Origin: a virus
Length of the DNA stretch: 64,000 nt
Virus record (IMG/VR): IMGVR_UViG_3300042544_001590
Span: 1-64,000 of that record
Direction: 5' to 3' (one strand)
The position numbers and the translations under genes are program-made. Below the pieces are notes generated by a model that did not search any database, was not told where the DNA came from, and saw only the letters and a program-made list of their open reading frames with translations. This document shows, piece after piece, positions 34,555-42,454 of this stretch (position 1 is the first letter of the stretch; each line of letters starts with the position of its first letter).

Positions 34555-34854
34555 ATGATTGACATATTTGAAAAACATGGGCTACGCATTGCCCGAATGT
34601 TGGCATGGTCTAAGTCCAGATATCGGGAAGAGAATCCCGATCATGTCGTGGTATTCAATGCCAATGTCTTCACGGAATCATCCGGTAAGGTGTGGCATGG
34701 AGACTTGGACTTGACAAAGGATGGGGATGTGCTAAAGTCCATTTCAAAGGAGATTGGCGAATCGCTGTATGTCCTGTATGAGATGGATGGAAGGTTTGGC
34801 AATGAGAATCTGAAATTTGATTTGGTGGAAGAAAAAGCAATTGGAAAATTTTGA
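34555..34854 (+). CDS. Hypothetical protein
   Basis: 99 residues (MIDIFEKHGLRIARMLAWSK...). A helix followed by a beta segment. Begins 1 bp after the ligase stop. Family not recognised. Confidence 0.65.
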   Translation: MIDIFEKHGLRIARMLAWSKSRYREENPDHVVVFNANVFTESSGKVWHGDLDLTKDGDVLKSISKEIGESLYVLYEMDGRFGNENLKFDLVEEKAIGKF

Positions 34855-34855
34855 T

Positions 34856-35077
34856 ATGAATCACAAATTCTATTACTATGAATACTCCGATGATGGGGGA
34901 CTTACTTGGACTTTCGGGGACTATAGAAAGCATTTGATAACAATCATAGATGTTGCCAGAGATAATCCATATAAAATTCGAATTAAGAATGAAAATGATG
35001 AAGTAGTTGGCTATGATTTAATAGTGACAACTGAAAATGAACTTGATACTTTTATGAAAATAATGAATAAATTATGA
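34856..35077 (+). CDS. Small hypothetical protein
   Basis: 73 residues, Tyr/Asp-rich (KFYYYEYSDDGGLTWTFGDY), likely beta. Overlaps the phosphatase start by 4 bp. Confidence 0.6.
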   Translation: MNHKFYYYEYSDDGGLTWTFGDYRKHLITIIDVARDNPYKIRIKNENDEVVGYDLIVTTENELDTFMKIMNKL

Positions 35078-35640
35078 ACTTATATTGTGTACGTCATGGC
35101 CAGTCGGAGGGTAATATTAATCCCGAAGCGTATTACCAAATGCCCGAATGGAAAATCCCTCTTACGGCAGAGGGTAAGAAACAGGCTGAAAACGTTGGTA
35201 AGAATTTGTCGGATATTGATAGTTTTTACATGATTTCCAGTCCATATGTGCGAGCTAGGGAAACAGCAACCATCATCAAAAAACAAATCAAGACAATATA
35301 TTCCTATTATCAAGAATCCCCACTAATCATCGAACGAGCATGGGGCAACCTACGGGATGAAGTGAATCAATTTAAAACAAGGGAAGAGCGCAATCACCTA
35401 TTTGATTTCTATCGTCGCCCAACGGGAGGGGAATCCTTTGCAGATGTTTATCAGAGGGCATTCGTCTTTCTGGAATATCTCAAGAATAATTTCAATGATC
35501 CCAAGGATATCATCATTGTATCCCACGGGGAATTCCTCAAGGTTCTGCTTATGATCATTGATGGGAACACTGTGGAGGAATTCAATGATCTGCCGAATCC
35601 CAAGAATTGTCAGATCATCACAAGAAGAATCAACGAATAA
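35074..35640 (+). CDS. Histidine phosphatase (phosphoglycerate-mutase family)
   Basis: 188 residues. CVRHGQSEGN at the N-terminus holds the phospho-accepting His (RHG). SSPYVRARETA supplies the second Arg/Glu block, and IIIVSHGEFLKV the second His. The family includes phosphatases of small metabolites and proteins; the substrate is open. Stop at the motif's TAA. Confidence 0.85.
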   Translation: MNLYCVRHGQSEGNINPEAYYQMPEWKIPLTAEGKKQAENVGKNLSDIDSFYMISSPYVRARETATIIKKQIKTIYSYYQESPLIIERAWGNLRDEVNQFKTREERNHLFDFYRRPTGGESFADVYQRAFVFLEYLKNNFNDPKDIIIVSHGEFLKVLLMIIDGNTVEEFNDLPNPKNCQIITRRINE

Positions 35641-35661
35641 AAACTAGAATACACTGATCCC

Positions 35662-36147
35662 ATGCCCGACATTGAAATTAACGGAACAAAATTGTGCGTA
35701 TCTTTGGAAACCATCATCAATGGAATGTCCAAGGAACAGAAGAGAGAAGTCCTATCATGGCTTGCCACCGATGGGGAAGTCATGGAATCCGTGGTGGATC
35801 ATATTCTGGGAAGGGATGAGCAAGGATGGTCAACGGGTGATCCAAACCGTTGCCAACAAATCCTTGGGGAAGTGGAGGATTTCCATCTTGCTGATGTCAG
35901 ATATAACTGGAAACCTTGGGATGAAATCAAGCAGAAATTGAAGAACATTCGTGCTGATGAGCGTCTGTATTGGGTTCTCTATCATCAAATTGACGCACAA
36001 ACGAGTAGTATGGTGTTCAATGAATTACGGAGACTTGGGGTGGAATCCAATTACACAACCAAAGAGGCTGATGAGGATATTGCCACGATCCATGAGATTA
36101 TCAAGGATACGTTCAAACAGATGGCTAAAGATAAGGTTAAAAACTAG
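35662..36147 (+). CDS. Hypothetical protein
   Basis: 161 residues, acidic, helical. KEQKREVLSWLATDGEVMES, then VVDHILGRDEQG, suggests a helical bundle seen in uncharacterised phage proteins. Motif (TACACT), ends VKN with the motif TAG. Confidence 0.65.
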   Translation: MPDIEINGTKLCVSLETIINGMSKEQKREVLSWLATDGEVMESVVDHILGRDEQGWSTGDPNRCQQILGEVEDFHLADVRYNWKPWDEIKQKLKNIRADERLYWVLYHQIDAQTSSMVFNELRRLGVESNYTTKEADEDIATIHEIIKDTFKQMAKDKVKN

Positions 36148-36161
36148 AATACAATAGCAAC

Positions 36162-36488
36162 ATGTTTAAGCTACCACAAATAATCATTGGCTGTATCCTA
36201 TTCTTTATCGGCATGTCCATCCCTCTGGGATTCTTCAGCCTGTTTGGTATGTTATTGGCACTTGTTGGCACGTTCTTTATCTCCCGTCCTTTCGCATTGG
36301 ATAGCGGATTTGGGAATACTCCCATGTTCTTCCTGTTGGGCATGTTCGTGTTTATCCCCTCGTTCTTTTTAACACGAAAGACTTTCATTGAATTTGGTAT
36401 GGATGACTTAACAATCGGGGCAATCCGTCTCACACTTTGTATGGTGGGGGGTGTGCTTGCCTTTCTCTCAATCTCAAAATCAAAATAA
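36162..36488 (+). CDS. Multi-spanning membrane protein
   Basis: 108 residues with about four hydrophobic segments (LPQIIIGCILFFIGMSIPLG, MLLALVGTFFI, MFFLLGMFVFIPSFFL, TLCMVGGVLAFLSIS). Possible inner-membrane effector or holin-like protein; no specific family. Followed 1 bp later by another membrane gene. Confidence 0.7.
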   Translation: MFKLPQIIIGCILFFIGMSIPLGFFSLFGMLLALVGTFFISRPFALDSGFGNTPMFFLLGMFVFIPSFFLTRKTFIEFGMDDLTIGAIRLTLCMVGGVLAFLSISKSK

Positions 36489-36489
36489 T

Positions 36490-36663
36490 ATGCAAGAATT
36501 CATAGCTTATAGCAACATGGTAATCGGATCACTTTCAATCACTGGAGCATTAATATTGCAAACCAAAAATTGGCAAAGTTCATTCGTATTCAAGGTTATT
36601 CCAATGTTTAGTGGTTTGATACTTGTGATTAATGGACTGTATCTTATCGGTTTACGGTTTTAA
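36490..36663 (+). CDS. Small two-span membrane protein
   Basis: 57 residues with two hydrophobic helices (MVIGSLSITGALILQ and VIPMFSGLILVINGLYLIGL). Pairs with the preceding membrane gene. Confidence 0.65.
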   Translation: MQEFIAYSNMVIGSLSITGALILQTKNWQSSFVFKVIPMFSGLILVINGLYLIGLRF

Positions 36664-36684
36664 AAACTAGACAATAATCACAAC

Positions 36685-36864
36685 ATGACACTGGAAGAAT
36701 TCCAACAAACCAAACAGAAAGAACTTGCAAATCTCATTCCATGTCGTAAGATCGCTTACGAAGAGGGAACGGATCACAAGGTTGTTCTAAGCAATGACAA
36801 GTTCTGGGACTTATTCGCATTCTTCAAGAATCAATGGCACTACATTACAACAATTAAGATATAA
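36685..36864 (+). CDS. Small hypothetical protein
   Basis: 59 residues (MTLEEFQQTKQKELANLIPC...). Motif variant AAAAACTAGACAATAAT with 6-nt spacer. Protein-like composition and a motif-placed start support it. Confidence 0.65.
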   Translation: MTLEEFQQTKQKELANLIPCRKIAYEEGTDHKVVLSNDKFWDLFAFFKNQWHYITTIKI

Positions 36865-36865
36865 C

Positions 36866-37069
36866 ATGACAAAGTATCAAAAATTATGGTTTGAAGAAGG
36901 TTATTATGATAACCAACAAGGGGAACATCCCGAAGCATTTTGTCAGGAAAAGTGGATGAAGTCCATATATGACTGTGGTTGGGGTGGTGAACAATTTACA
37001 ATGATTGTGGAACACTTTCCATTCTACAAACAAGGAGCAACAAAAGCATATAACGAAAAAAACAAATAA
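36866..37069 (+). CDS. Small hypothetical protein
   Basis: 67 residues, aromatic-rich (KLWFEEGYYDNQQGEHPEAF). Begins 1 bp after the previous stop. Confidence 0.6.
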   Translation: MTKYQKLWFEEGYYDNQQGEHPEAFCQEKWMKSIYDCGWGGEQFTMIVEHFPFYKQGATKAYNEKNK

Positions 37070-37070
37070 C

Positions 37071-37250
37071 ATGGCTAATAAAAAAACAAGGGCAAGTCGG
37101 GCAAGAGGATGGTGCAGCACACTGGATGAGCAAACCAATGGCAACAAAATCTTCAAGGGAGAGATTTGTGATACTGCATGGAACGCGAAAGCATCCAACA
37201 AGCGAGCGCGAAAGGTCTATGGTAGGATATCACAACAAGGCAAGGACTGA
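37071..37250 (+). CDS. Small basic protein
   Basis: 59 residues, very basic (NKKTRASRARGWC ... NKRARKVYGR), a candidate nucleic-acid-binding protein. The last base overlaps the next ATG (TGATG). Confidence 0.6.
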   Translation: MANKKTRASRARGWCSTLDEQTNGNKIFKGEICDTAWNAKASNKRARKVYGRISQQGKD

Positions 37251-37681
37251 TGGGTAGCATGTTTGACAACCGCAAGATTCTCCATGGCCTTCCAAAGGAT
37301 GGTCAGAAGATCGAAGCCATTACTAACAAAACCAATTCGTGGTTTCTATCAGTGGTGGAAGATACTAAAAAGCTGAAGATTGGAAAGGAATATACTGTTC
37401 TCAAGACGGAACTCAATTCATCCAGTTCTTATGTGTGGCTTGAGGAATTTGGAAAAGATGTATTCTTTAATATACATAGCTTTGAATGGGAACTCCCGAA
37501 TCTTGATCCAAATGATCTGATTGGGTTTTTCGTTTCCGATATGAATACCATTCATCACAAATATGGGTGGGGTGTTCAAGTGGGGGAGAATATCAGACAT
37601 GAGGGAAATCCCATGATCGTGGTGAAGTGTGAGAATAAGGAACATGTCGATTACATCACAAGCGTAGAATTTAAAAACTAG
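37250..37681 (+). CDS. Hypothetical protein
   Basis: 143 residues, beta-rich. KIGKEYTVLKTELNSSSSYV followed by WLEEF resembles small SH3-like phage folds. Ends FKN with the motif TAG. Confidence 0.65.
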   Translation: MGSMFDNRKILHGLPKDGQKIEAITNKTNSWFLSVVEDTKKLKIGKEYTVLKTELNSSSSYVWLEEFGKDVFFNIHSFEWELPNLDPNDLIGFFVSDMNTIHHKYGWGVQVGENIRHEGNPMIVVKCENKEHVDYITSVEFKN

Positions 37682-37695
37682 AATACAATAAAGAC

Positions 37696-37896
37696 ATGAA
37701 ATACACAGTAATTTGGGAAGACCGCTGGCAATCAGGATCACATCATCATTGTATCACAAAGAAGACTTGGGTGGAAGCTAATTCCATTGAAGACCTTATG
37801 AAAGAATATGGTGATTATGCCCGATTCATTTTTGAGGGACATATCCTAACTTTGGGGGAAGAATTCAATCAGGAATTGGTTGATGTGATTGTTTAA
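37696..37896 (+). CDS. Small hypothetical protein
   Basis: 66 residues (MKYTVIWEDRWQSGSHHHCI...), strand-helix pattern. Motif (TACAAT), 6-nt spacer. Confidence 0.65.
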   Translation: MKYTVIWEDRWQSGSHHHCITKKTWVEANSIEDLMKEYGDYARFIFEGHILTLGEEFNQELVDVIV

Positions 37897-37917
37897 AAAC
37901 TAGAATACAATATCAAT

Positions 37918-38301
37918 ATGAATAACGAACAACAAATAAACGAAGCCCTTCAATGGCTACAATCGACGGGTCAATCTTTGGTTGACTTCACTGGCGAACA
38001 ATCTCCTCTCTACTGTCAGGAAGTTCTCAATTGGACATTCTATGGTAATATGATAACGGTAATCATCGGCATCATTTGGATTATTGGTTCTCTGTTTCTA
38101 ATCAAACCGTGTATTAAAGCTTGGAATTTTGAATATGGTTATTGCAACAAAGGAGCAGCAATTTCTGTATCTACCTCTTTGGCGTTGGTGATTGCAGGTG
38201 CATTCATACCAATTACTATTCTCAGTGTTGTTGATATGGTTAAAATTAAGGTTGCACCACGAATGGTATTGGTTGAGCATTTTCAACAAAAATTAAAGTA
38301 A
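37918..38301 (+). CDS. Two-span membrane protein
   Basis: 127 residues with hydrophobic segments at ~43-63 (MITVIIGIIWIIGSLFLIKP) and ~83-105 (SVSTSLALVIAGAFIPITIL). Could be a holin-like or other inner-membrane protein. The last base overlaps the next ATG. Confidence 0.65.
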   Translation: MNNEQQINEALQWLQSTGQSLVDFTGEQSPLYCQEVLNWTFYGNMITVIIGIIWIIGSLFLIKPCIKAWNFEYGYCNKGAAISVSTSLALVIAGAFIPITILSVVDMVKIKVAPRMVLVEHFQQKLK

Positions 38302-38762
38302 TGCACCCCCAATTCAATCCCCAAGCCCTGCTTAACAAACCTCTGGAAATCTCCTATTGGAAAGATTCCATTGGGGAGGACGCAAAAATCGTTGACATTG
38401 GGGAAGACCAATATAAGATCGTATTTGAGCAAGCACCGGAAGACGATGATCAGGAAGACCTTTTCATTTGGACAACCCAAGAACCGGAATCAATCGAAGG
38501 AGATAGAGCATTCTTCCGAAACATTGGAGCAACAAATTTCTATCTGAAAATCAAACAAAAACTAGAATACAATAACATTATGAAAACAACAGTAAAGGAA
38601 CTGAGTGAGAAGCTGGGAGTAGATACCGTGTATGTGAACGGATTTCTTCAAACCCTAATCAAGATGGGCAAGGCAAGCGTGGTAGGCAAGGTTGAAAAAC
38701 CTAGCGGAACCCGTGGCAAGCCTTCCAATATCTACGAAATCAACGAGGGTATCGTTGACTAA
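38301..38762 (+). CDS. Two genes fused by read-through of the motif; C-terminal part is a small winged-helix protein
   Basis: 153 residues. Residues 1-93 form an acidic hypothetical protein. The frame then runs through a motif copy at 38555-38573, where the usual TAA is CAA, giving KQKLEYNNI, and continues into a second gene. That gene has its own motif-placed ATG at 38580 and encodes 60 residues (MKTTVKELSEKLGVDTVYVN...) with a winged-helix look. So both a fusion and a separate small protein may be made. Confidence 0.7.
   Translation: MHPQFNPQALLNKPLEISYWKDSIGEDAKIVDIGEDQYKIVFEQAPEDDDQEDLFIWTTQEPESIEGDRAFFRNIGATNFYLKIKQKLEYNNIMKTTVKELSEKLGVDTVYVNGFLQTLIKMGKASVVGKVEKPSGTRGKPSNIYEINEGIVD
38555..38573 (+). 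promoter_or_regulatory. Motif copy inside a coding frame
   Basis: ACAAAAACTAGAATACAAT, then AACATT and ATG at 38580. The first base of the expected TAA (38556) is C, so the upstream gene does not stop here. Confidence 0.75.
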
Positions 38763-38774
38763 CAATTTTCCAAT

Positions 38775-38973
38775 GGAGCAACGGTGTGGAAAATCTTAGA
38801 CACACAGCAGAGTCGCTTGAAGTATCTCTGGATTAGTTTATCAGGCAAGAAAGAAGGAAAGACGAAACCTTCCCCCTGACGCACGAGTAGCCAGTCGTGG
38901 TGAAAGCCAGATATGTTGAGTAGATCGTGGGCATGATCAGCCTAGAGTGGGGGTAAGACCCACTTGCTCCACC
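38775..38973 (+). ncRNA. Structured non-coding RNA with tRNA-like ends
   Basis: GGAGCAA (38775-38781) pairs perfectly with TTGCTCC (38964-38970). The 3' side is preceded by a T-arm-like hairpin (GTGGG, 7-nt loop GGTAAGA, CCCAC) and followed by ACC and five T. Between them lie GTGTG/CACAC, CAGAG/CTCTG, TCAGG-GAAGG...CCTTC-CCTGA, CACGA/TCGTG and GATCGT/ATGATC helices. It is ~199 nt, much longer than a tRNA, and lacks the canonical T-loop. It is not a recognisable tmRNA. It starts 12 bp after the winged-helix gene with no motif of its own, so it is probably co-transcribed and processed. Confidence 0.6.
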
Positions 38974-38987
38974 TTTTTAATAAATAA

Positions 38988-39065
38988 AACACTAACCACC
39001 GCGAAAATGCGTGGCCTGACGGCAAATGGAAGCTCTACCAAGTGGGGGACTGGCATTCTGCATAA
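38988..39065 (+). pseudogene. Fragment of a coding sequence (C-terminal remnant)
   Basis: An open stretch without a start codon encodes NTNHRENAWPDGKWKLYQVG followed by DWHSA and a stop. It looks like the real C-terminus of a protein and is GC-richer than its surroundings. It is the first part of a GC-rich island running to about 39.7 kb. With the upstream ncRNA it accounts for the gene-poor stretch 38763-39124. Confidence 0.45.
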
Positions 39066-39124
39066 CGCCGATGTGATGGCATCGCTGCCGAGAGCGAGCG
39101 TCGATCCTCCAACCAAACACTGAT

Positions 39125-39427
39125 ATGCCAAACGACTCCGACAACACAGCGGGCAGCGATTGTCCATCCACGCCTTGTTCGCTTTTTCGAGCCACTTGGG
39201 AGGAGAGAGATGGTAAAATGGAACCTGTGAATACTCCTGATCTCTTCGTGTGGGCCTGCGTGAACACAAAAACCGGAGAGGTGGAGATGACGGAAATCCA
39301 GCCCTTCGACGACGATCTCAATGAGAACCTTGTGGAAGGGTGGGAGTGGAGACGCTTCCGACTCATTGAAGCGAACGTCCAAGGCCATGCGACGGCGCGC
39401 AGTGGCCCGAATCCACCACCGACTTGA
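39125..39427 (+). CDS. Hypothetical protein in a GC-rich island
   Basis: 100 residues. The segment FVWACVNTKTGEVEMTEIQP and a Trp-rich helix (LVEGWEWRRFRLIE) are protein-like. Base composition is distinctly GC-richer than flanking genes, and no motif precedes it. Probably acquired from another source. Confidence 0.5.
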   Translation: MPNDSDNTAGSDCPSTPCSLFRATWEERDGKMEPVNTPDLFVWACVNTKTGEVEMTEIQPFDDDLNENLVEGWEWRRFRLIEANVQGHATARSGPNPPPT

Positions 39428-39475
39428 ACGGCTAGTTCCCGTTGCCATGACTCCCTTGTTAGCCTTCTTAATTTT

Positions 39476-39691
39476 ATGACCTACATACCAGACCCAATCG
39501 AAAGAGGCGAGATGCGTGCCGAGGCCGCATACGATGAAATGATCCAACCTGACGGCAGGATGAAATGCCCGTGCGGAGAACTGTTCGACCCCGACAGCGA
39601 GGGCGGAACACTCAGCCCCGATCCGTATGCAATGCCCGTCTGCGGGAAATGCTGCGAGGAGTATTTTTCTCAGGCTAACAGTAACTTATGA
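39476..39691 (+). CDS. Small zinc-finger-like protein in the GC-rich island
   Basis: 71 residues with MKCPCGELFD and PVCGKCCEEYF, two Cys pairs suggesting a zinc-binding ribbon. No motif upstream; GC-rich like its neighbour. About 90 bp without features follow before the next motif. Confidence 0.55.
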   Translation: MTYIPDPIERGEMRAEAAYDEMIQPDGRMKCPCGELFDPDSEGGTLSPDPYAMPVCGKCCEEYFSQANSNL

Positions 39692-39778
39692 CCCCCAATA
39701 AGTGTCCATAACCATGCCGGAATCAATTACACGCTTTCCTTACTACATTCTTAAAAACTAGAATACAATACAAAAACA

Positions 39779-40339
39779 ATGAGCAAAACGCTAATTACAA
39801 CACTGTCGGTTCTTGGAGGTGTCATCCTCCTTGGAGTAATCCTTTTGGTTTCCGTTCTGGGAAGCTTCAACTCTTACACAAGGTTTGAGAATCTGGCGAA
39901 AGCGGCACAAACGGATAATAAGAACATCCTTGATAACACCCGAAAATCCATTCGGGAAGCTGCCAACGTATCGGATAAGGAAGTGGAAGCCCTTACCAAT
40001 ATCATCACGGGTTATGCTGATGCGAGAGGGGGCAACACTGCTGGAGACGGTCAACTTGTCACTGTAGGTATGGTGACGGAAGCAGTCCCAAGCATCCAAG
40101 GCATTGAAACGCTGAAGAACCTGCAAAACATCGTGGTTGCAGGACGAAAGGATTGGCAAATGGCACAAACACGATTGGTTGATATCAAACGACAAGCGGA
40201 TAATATGATTGGAACCGTACCATCTGGAACCATTCTGAAATGGTTTGGTAAAAAGGAAATTGAAATTATCATCGTAACTTCCAAGGAAACCGAAGGTAAT
40301 TTTGCCACTGGTGAGGATAATTCCAATTGGGTTGAGTGA
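39779..40339 (+). CDS. LemA-like membrane-anchored protein
   Basis: 186 residues. An N-terminal transmembrane helix (VLGGVILLGVILLVSVLGSF) is followed by a helical domain resembling LemA (SFNSYTRFENLAKAAQTDNK ... NIVVAGRKDWQMAQTRLVDI). LemA proteins are membrane-anchored helical bundles of unclear role. The motif has a 9-nt spacer here. The stop overlaps the next gene, a membrane protein. Confidence 0.65.
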   Translation: MSKTLITTLSVLGGVILLGVILLVSVLGSFNSYTRFENLAKAAQTDNKNILDNTRKSIREAANVSDKEVEALTNIITGYADARGGNTAGDGQLVTVGMVTEAVPSIQGIETLKNLQNIVVAGRKDWQMAQTRLVDIKRQADNMIGTVPSGTILKWFGKKEIEIIIVTSKETEGNFATGEDNSNWVE

Positions 40340-41409
40340 TGAGCGGATACTGGATATTCCTGTTGATGATAATCCCCGTGATCGCGGGGGTTGTCTCATG
40401 GCAAAAGTTCCACACAATTGAATTGTGGGAATCGGCAACAAGCGTGGGAGCGGCACTGGTTGTGATCATCTCTGTTTTTGGCATATCACAATGTAGCCTG
40501 AGTCATGATACTTATACCGAATCCGGTAGGATTATGTCGGTTGTCCACACTCCTAAATGGAAGGCTGAATGGACGGAGACGGAGACATACACCACAACCG
40601 ATTCCAAGGGTAAATCCCATACACATACAAGACTGGTTACAAGAAGAAAAACACATTCCCCCACATGGGTTGCAGATACGACAATCGGTAGTATGCAAAT
40701 CACGGAAGGATATTTTAATTACATTGGGAGACAACATGGAATTCGTAAAGAGTTGGGGTATCGTCCCGATTATGATTCAGGAGATAGATATGATTATCAT
40801 TCCACGGTATCTGATGATCCCGAATTTTGTGATTATCCGGTCAATGGAACTGCCATGTGGTTAAATCCAATCCTAACCCAAAAGGGATTGCGTGGATATG
40901 AAAAGCTATCAGACAAGGAAATCCAACAATACGGACTATTTGATTATCCGAAGCATGATAAATTCAAGTCATCCCGATTGTTGGGGGGTGTTCCCCTAAG
41001 CCATTGGGATTGGGATAAGATGAATACCTATCTATATGATCAAAGGGGGGTGAATGTTCTCATGGTCAAATTGGGTAGCATTGATACTGCCAAGAAATTC
41101 CAACAACATTGGAAGAACGGTAGGAAGAATGATCTGGTTCTATGCTATGGTGATGGTTGGTCTTATGTGTTTGGATGGACTGATAAGGAACTGGTTAAGA
41201 TGAATCTTCAGACGATCTTGTTGGATAATCCAATTGATATTAATATCATACCTTTGATAAAATCGGAAATTCTGAAAAATTACGAGCCTCATAATTGGGA
41301 GCAATATCAGGACGATGAATTTGTGGTAGAGACTTGGATGATCGTCACGGCATTTCTCCTGATGATCACAACCCAAGCAGGACTCTACTACAAGTTCCAT
41401 AAAAACTAG
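40339..41409 (+). CDS. Large membrane protein paired with the LemA-like gene
   Basis: 356 residues. Two N-terminal transmembrane helices (WIFLLMIIPVIAGVVSW and VGAALVVIISVFGISQC), a ~280-residue soluble region rich in Tyr/Asp, and a C-terminal transmembrane helix (MIVTAFLLMITTQAGLYY). Start at the ATG overlapping the LemA-like stop. The pair probably works together in the envelope. Ends KN with the motif TAG. Confidence 0.7.
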   Translation: MSGYWIFLLMIIPVIAGVVSWQKFHTIELWESATSVGAALVVIISVFGISQCSLSHDTYTESGRIMSVVHTPKWKAEWTETETYTTTDSKGKSHTHTRLVTRRKTHSPTWVADTTIGSMQITEGYFNYIGRQHGIRKELGYRPDYDSGDRYDYHSTVSDDPEFCDYPVNGTAMWLNPILTQKGLRGYEKLSDKEIQQYGLFDYPKHDKFKSSRLLGGVPLSHWDWDKMNTYLYDQRGVNVLMVKLGSIDTAKKFQQHWKNGRKNDLVLCYGDGWSYVFGWTDKELVKMNLQTILLDNPIDINIIPLIKSEILKNYEPHNWEQYQDDEFVVETWMIVTAFLLMITTQAGLYYKFHKN

Positions 41410-41423
41410 CGTATAATCGAAGT

Positions 41424-41669
41424 ATGAAACCAACAATCAGTCTGATTAAGTCCATCATTTGGAAAATGTATTATCACCTATCTTTAGGCAAGGATTACCA
41501 ATCCAGTATGAAGAGTGCATCCAACATCTTCTCCAACGTGATCGACTCCACGAACGGTAGGGTGTCGCATTTCCATAACATCAAAGGTGATCGCATTCGG
41601 GGATGGCATAAGCGAATCAAGTTCAATGTCAATGTCACACAACATCCTTTAATCTCAAAATATTATTAA
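41424..41669 (+). CDS. Small basic hypothetical protein
   Basis: 81 residues, basic (KGDRIRGWHKRIKFNVNVTQ). Motif variant with TATAAT and 6-nt spacer. Confidence 0.65.
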   Translation: MKPTISLIKSIIWKMYYHLSLGKDYQSSMKSASNIFSNVIDSTNGRVSHFHNIKGDRIRGWHKRIKFNVNVTQHPLISKYY

Positions 41670-41670
41670 T

Positions 41671-41934
41671 ATGATGACTGATATTTACAAAATCGGAGAA
41701 TACACCATCTTAATTGAACGTGATGAAGATGATGATAATTTCTGGTATTATCATAATGTAATTCTACCAAACGGAGAACAACATATGTTAGATACTTGCA
41801 GAAATATCAATAATAAGGATATTGCGGCGTTTATATCATTCTATGAAGTCCATGGTAGATTTCCAACACGTAAGGATCATCCGACGAATAAGGTTGTAGG
41901 GTTGAATGCCAAGCGGATTTCGGAGATTAAATAA
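41671..41934 (+). CDS. Hypothetical protein
   Basis: 87 residues, acidic N-terminal half, basic C-terminus. Starts 1 bp after the previous stop (double ATG at 41671 and 41674). Confidence 0.65.
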   Translation: MMTDIYKIGEYTILIERDEDDDNFWYYHNVILPNGEQHMLDTCRNINNKDIAAFISFYEVHGRFPTRKDHPTNKVVGLNAKRISEIK

Positions 41935-41938
41935 CACC

Positions 41939-42193
41939 ATGAGCCAATGTCGCTACTGTCAGTCCCAATCGTATGGTCTAGGTTGTCCCGCTTCCCCATG
42001 GGGGAGACATGAGCATTTCAACAATGAAAAGAAATGTGAATTTTGCGGCGGGACTGGATACGGTTCGGGATGCACACTTAGTCCTGTTAAAAAGCATAGG
42101 CATGGAAGCGGCAAGAACAAGTGTAGGTGGTGTGGAAATACTGCGATGGGTATGGGCTGTATCCATTCCCCAAGCGGATTCCATGAGAAGTGA
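41939..42193 (+). CDS. Three-repeat Cys/His zinc-finger protein
   Basis: 84 residues composed of three copies of a ~28-residue unit: CxxC, then xYGxGC (GMGC in the third), then SPxxxH. The units begin CRYCQS, CEFCGG and CRWCGN. Each unit could bind one zinc. The start was set at the ATG 4 bp after the previous stop, which places the first CxxC at residue 4. Confidence 0.75.
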   Translation: MSQCRYCQSQSYGLGCPASPWGRHEHFNNEKKCEFCGGTGYGSGCTLSPVKKHRHGSGKNKCRWCGNTAMGMGCIHSPSGFHEK

Positions 42194-42221
42194 TGTTTAA
42201 AAACTAGATGATACTTAGGAT

Positions 42222-42440
42222 ATGACAAAAGCAGATTCTTTCAAGGAAAAATTACAAAATCTTTTGGATGATTTCAACGCATCCATCATATTCAATTTCA
42301 ATCCACCAGATATGAAGATGTTGGAATATTGTAATGGTTTTCAAGTCTGTTTTGAACTGGAGGTAGATAAGTTTCAATTCGTCCAATTGACTGGTGGGGA
42401 TAACTTTTCAATTGAAAAAGATACTATCCTTAAAAACTAG
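42222..42440 (+). CDS. Small acidic hypothetical protein
   Basis: 72 residues, Phe/Asp-rich. The motif variant reads AAAAACTAGATGATACT with 6-nt spacer. Ends LKN plus the motif TAG. Confidence 0.65.
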   Translation: MTKADSFKEKLQNLLDDFNASIIFNFNPPDMKMLEYCNGFQVCFELEVDKFQFVQLTGGDNFSIEKDTILKN

Positions 42441-42454
42441 GCGATACTTGGTGT

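Noticed and set aside
38775-38973. tmRNA
   Set aside because: The ends are tRNA-like, but there is no tag reading frame, no canonical T-loop and no match to tmRNA pseudoknot order that I can see.
39420-39475. Integron attC site at the end of the GC-rich island (GTTAGCC core)
   Set aside because: No matching inverse core site or paired inner sites could be found, and the gene order does not look like cassettes with attC.
39035-39547. Minus-strand 170-codon frame in the GC-rich island
   Set aside because: The plus-strand frames are more protein-like and collinear with neighbours. The minus frame looks like a shadow of GC-rich coding DNA.
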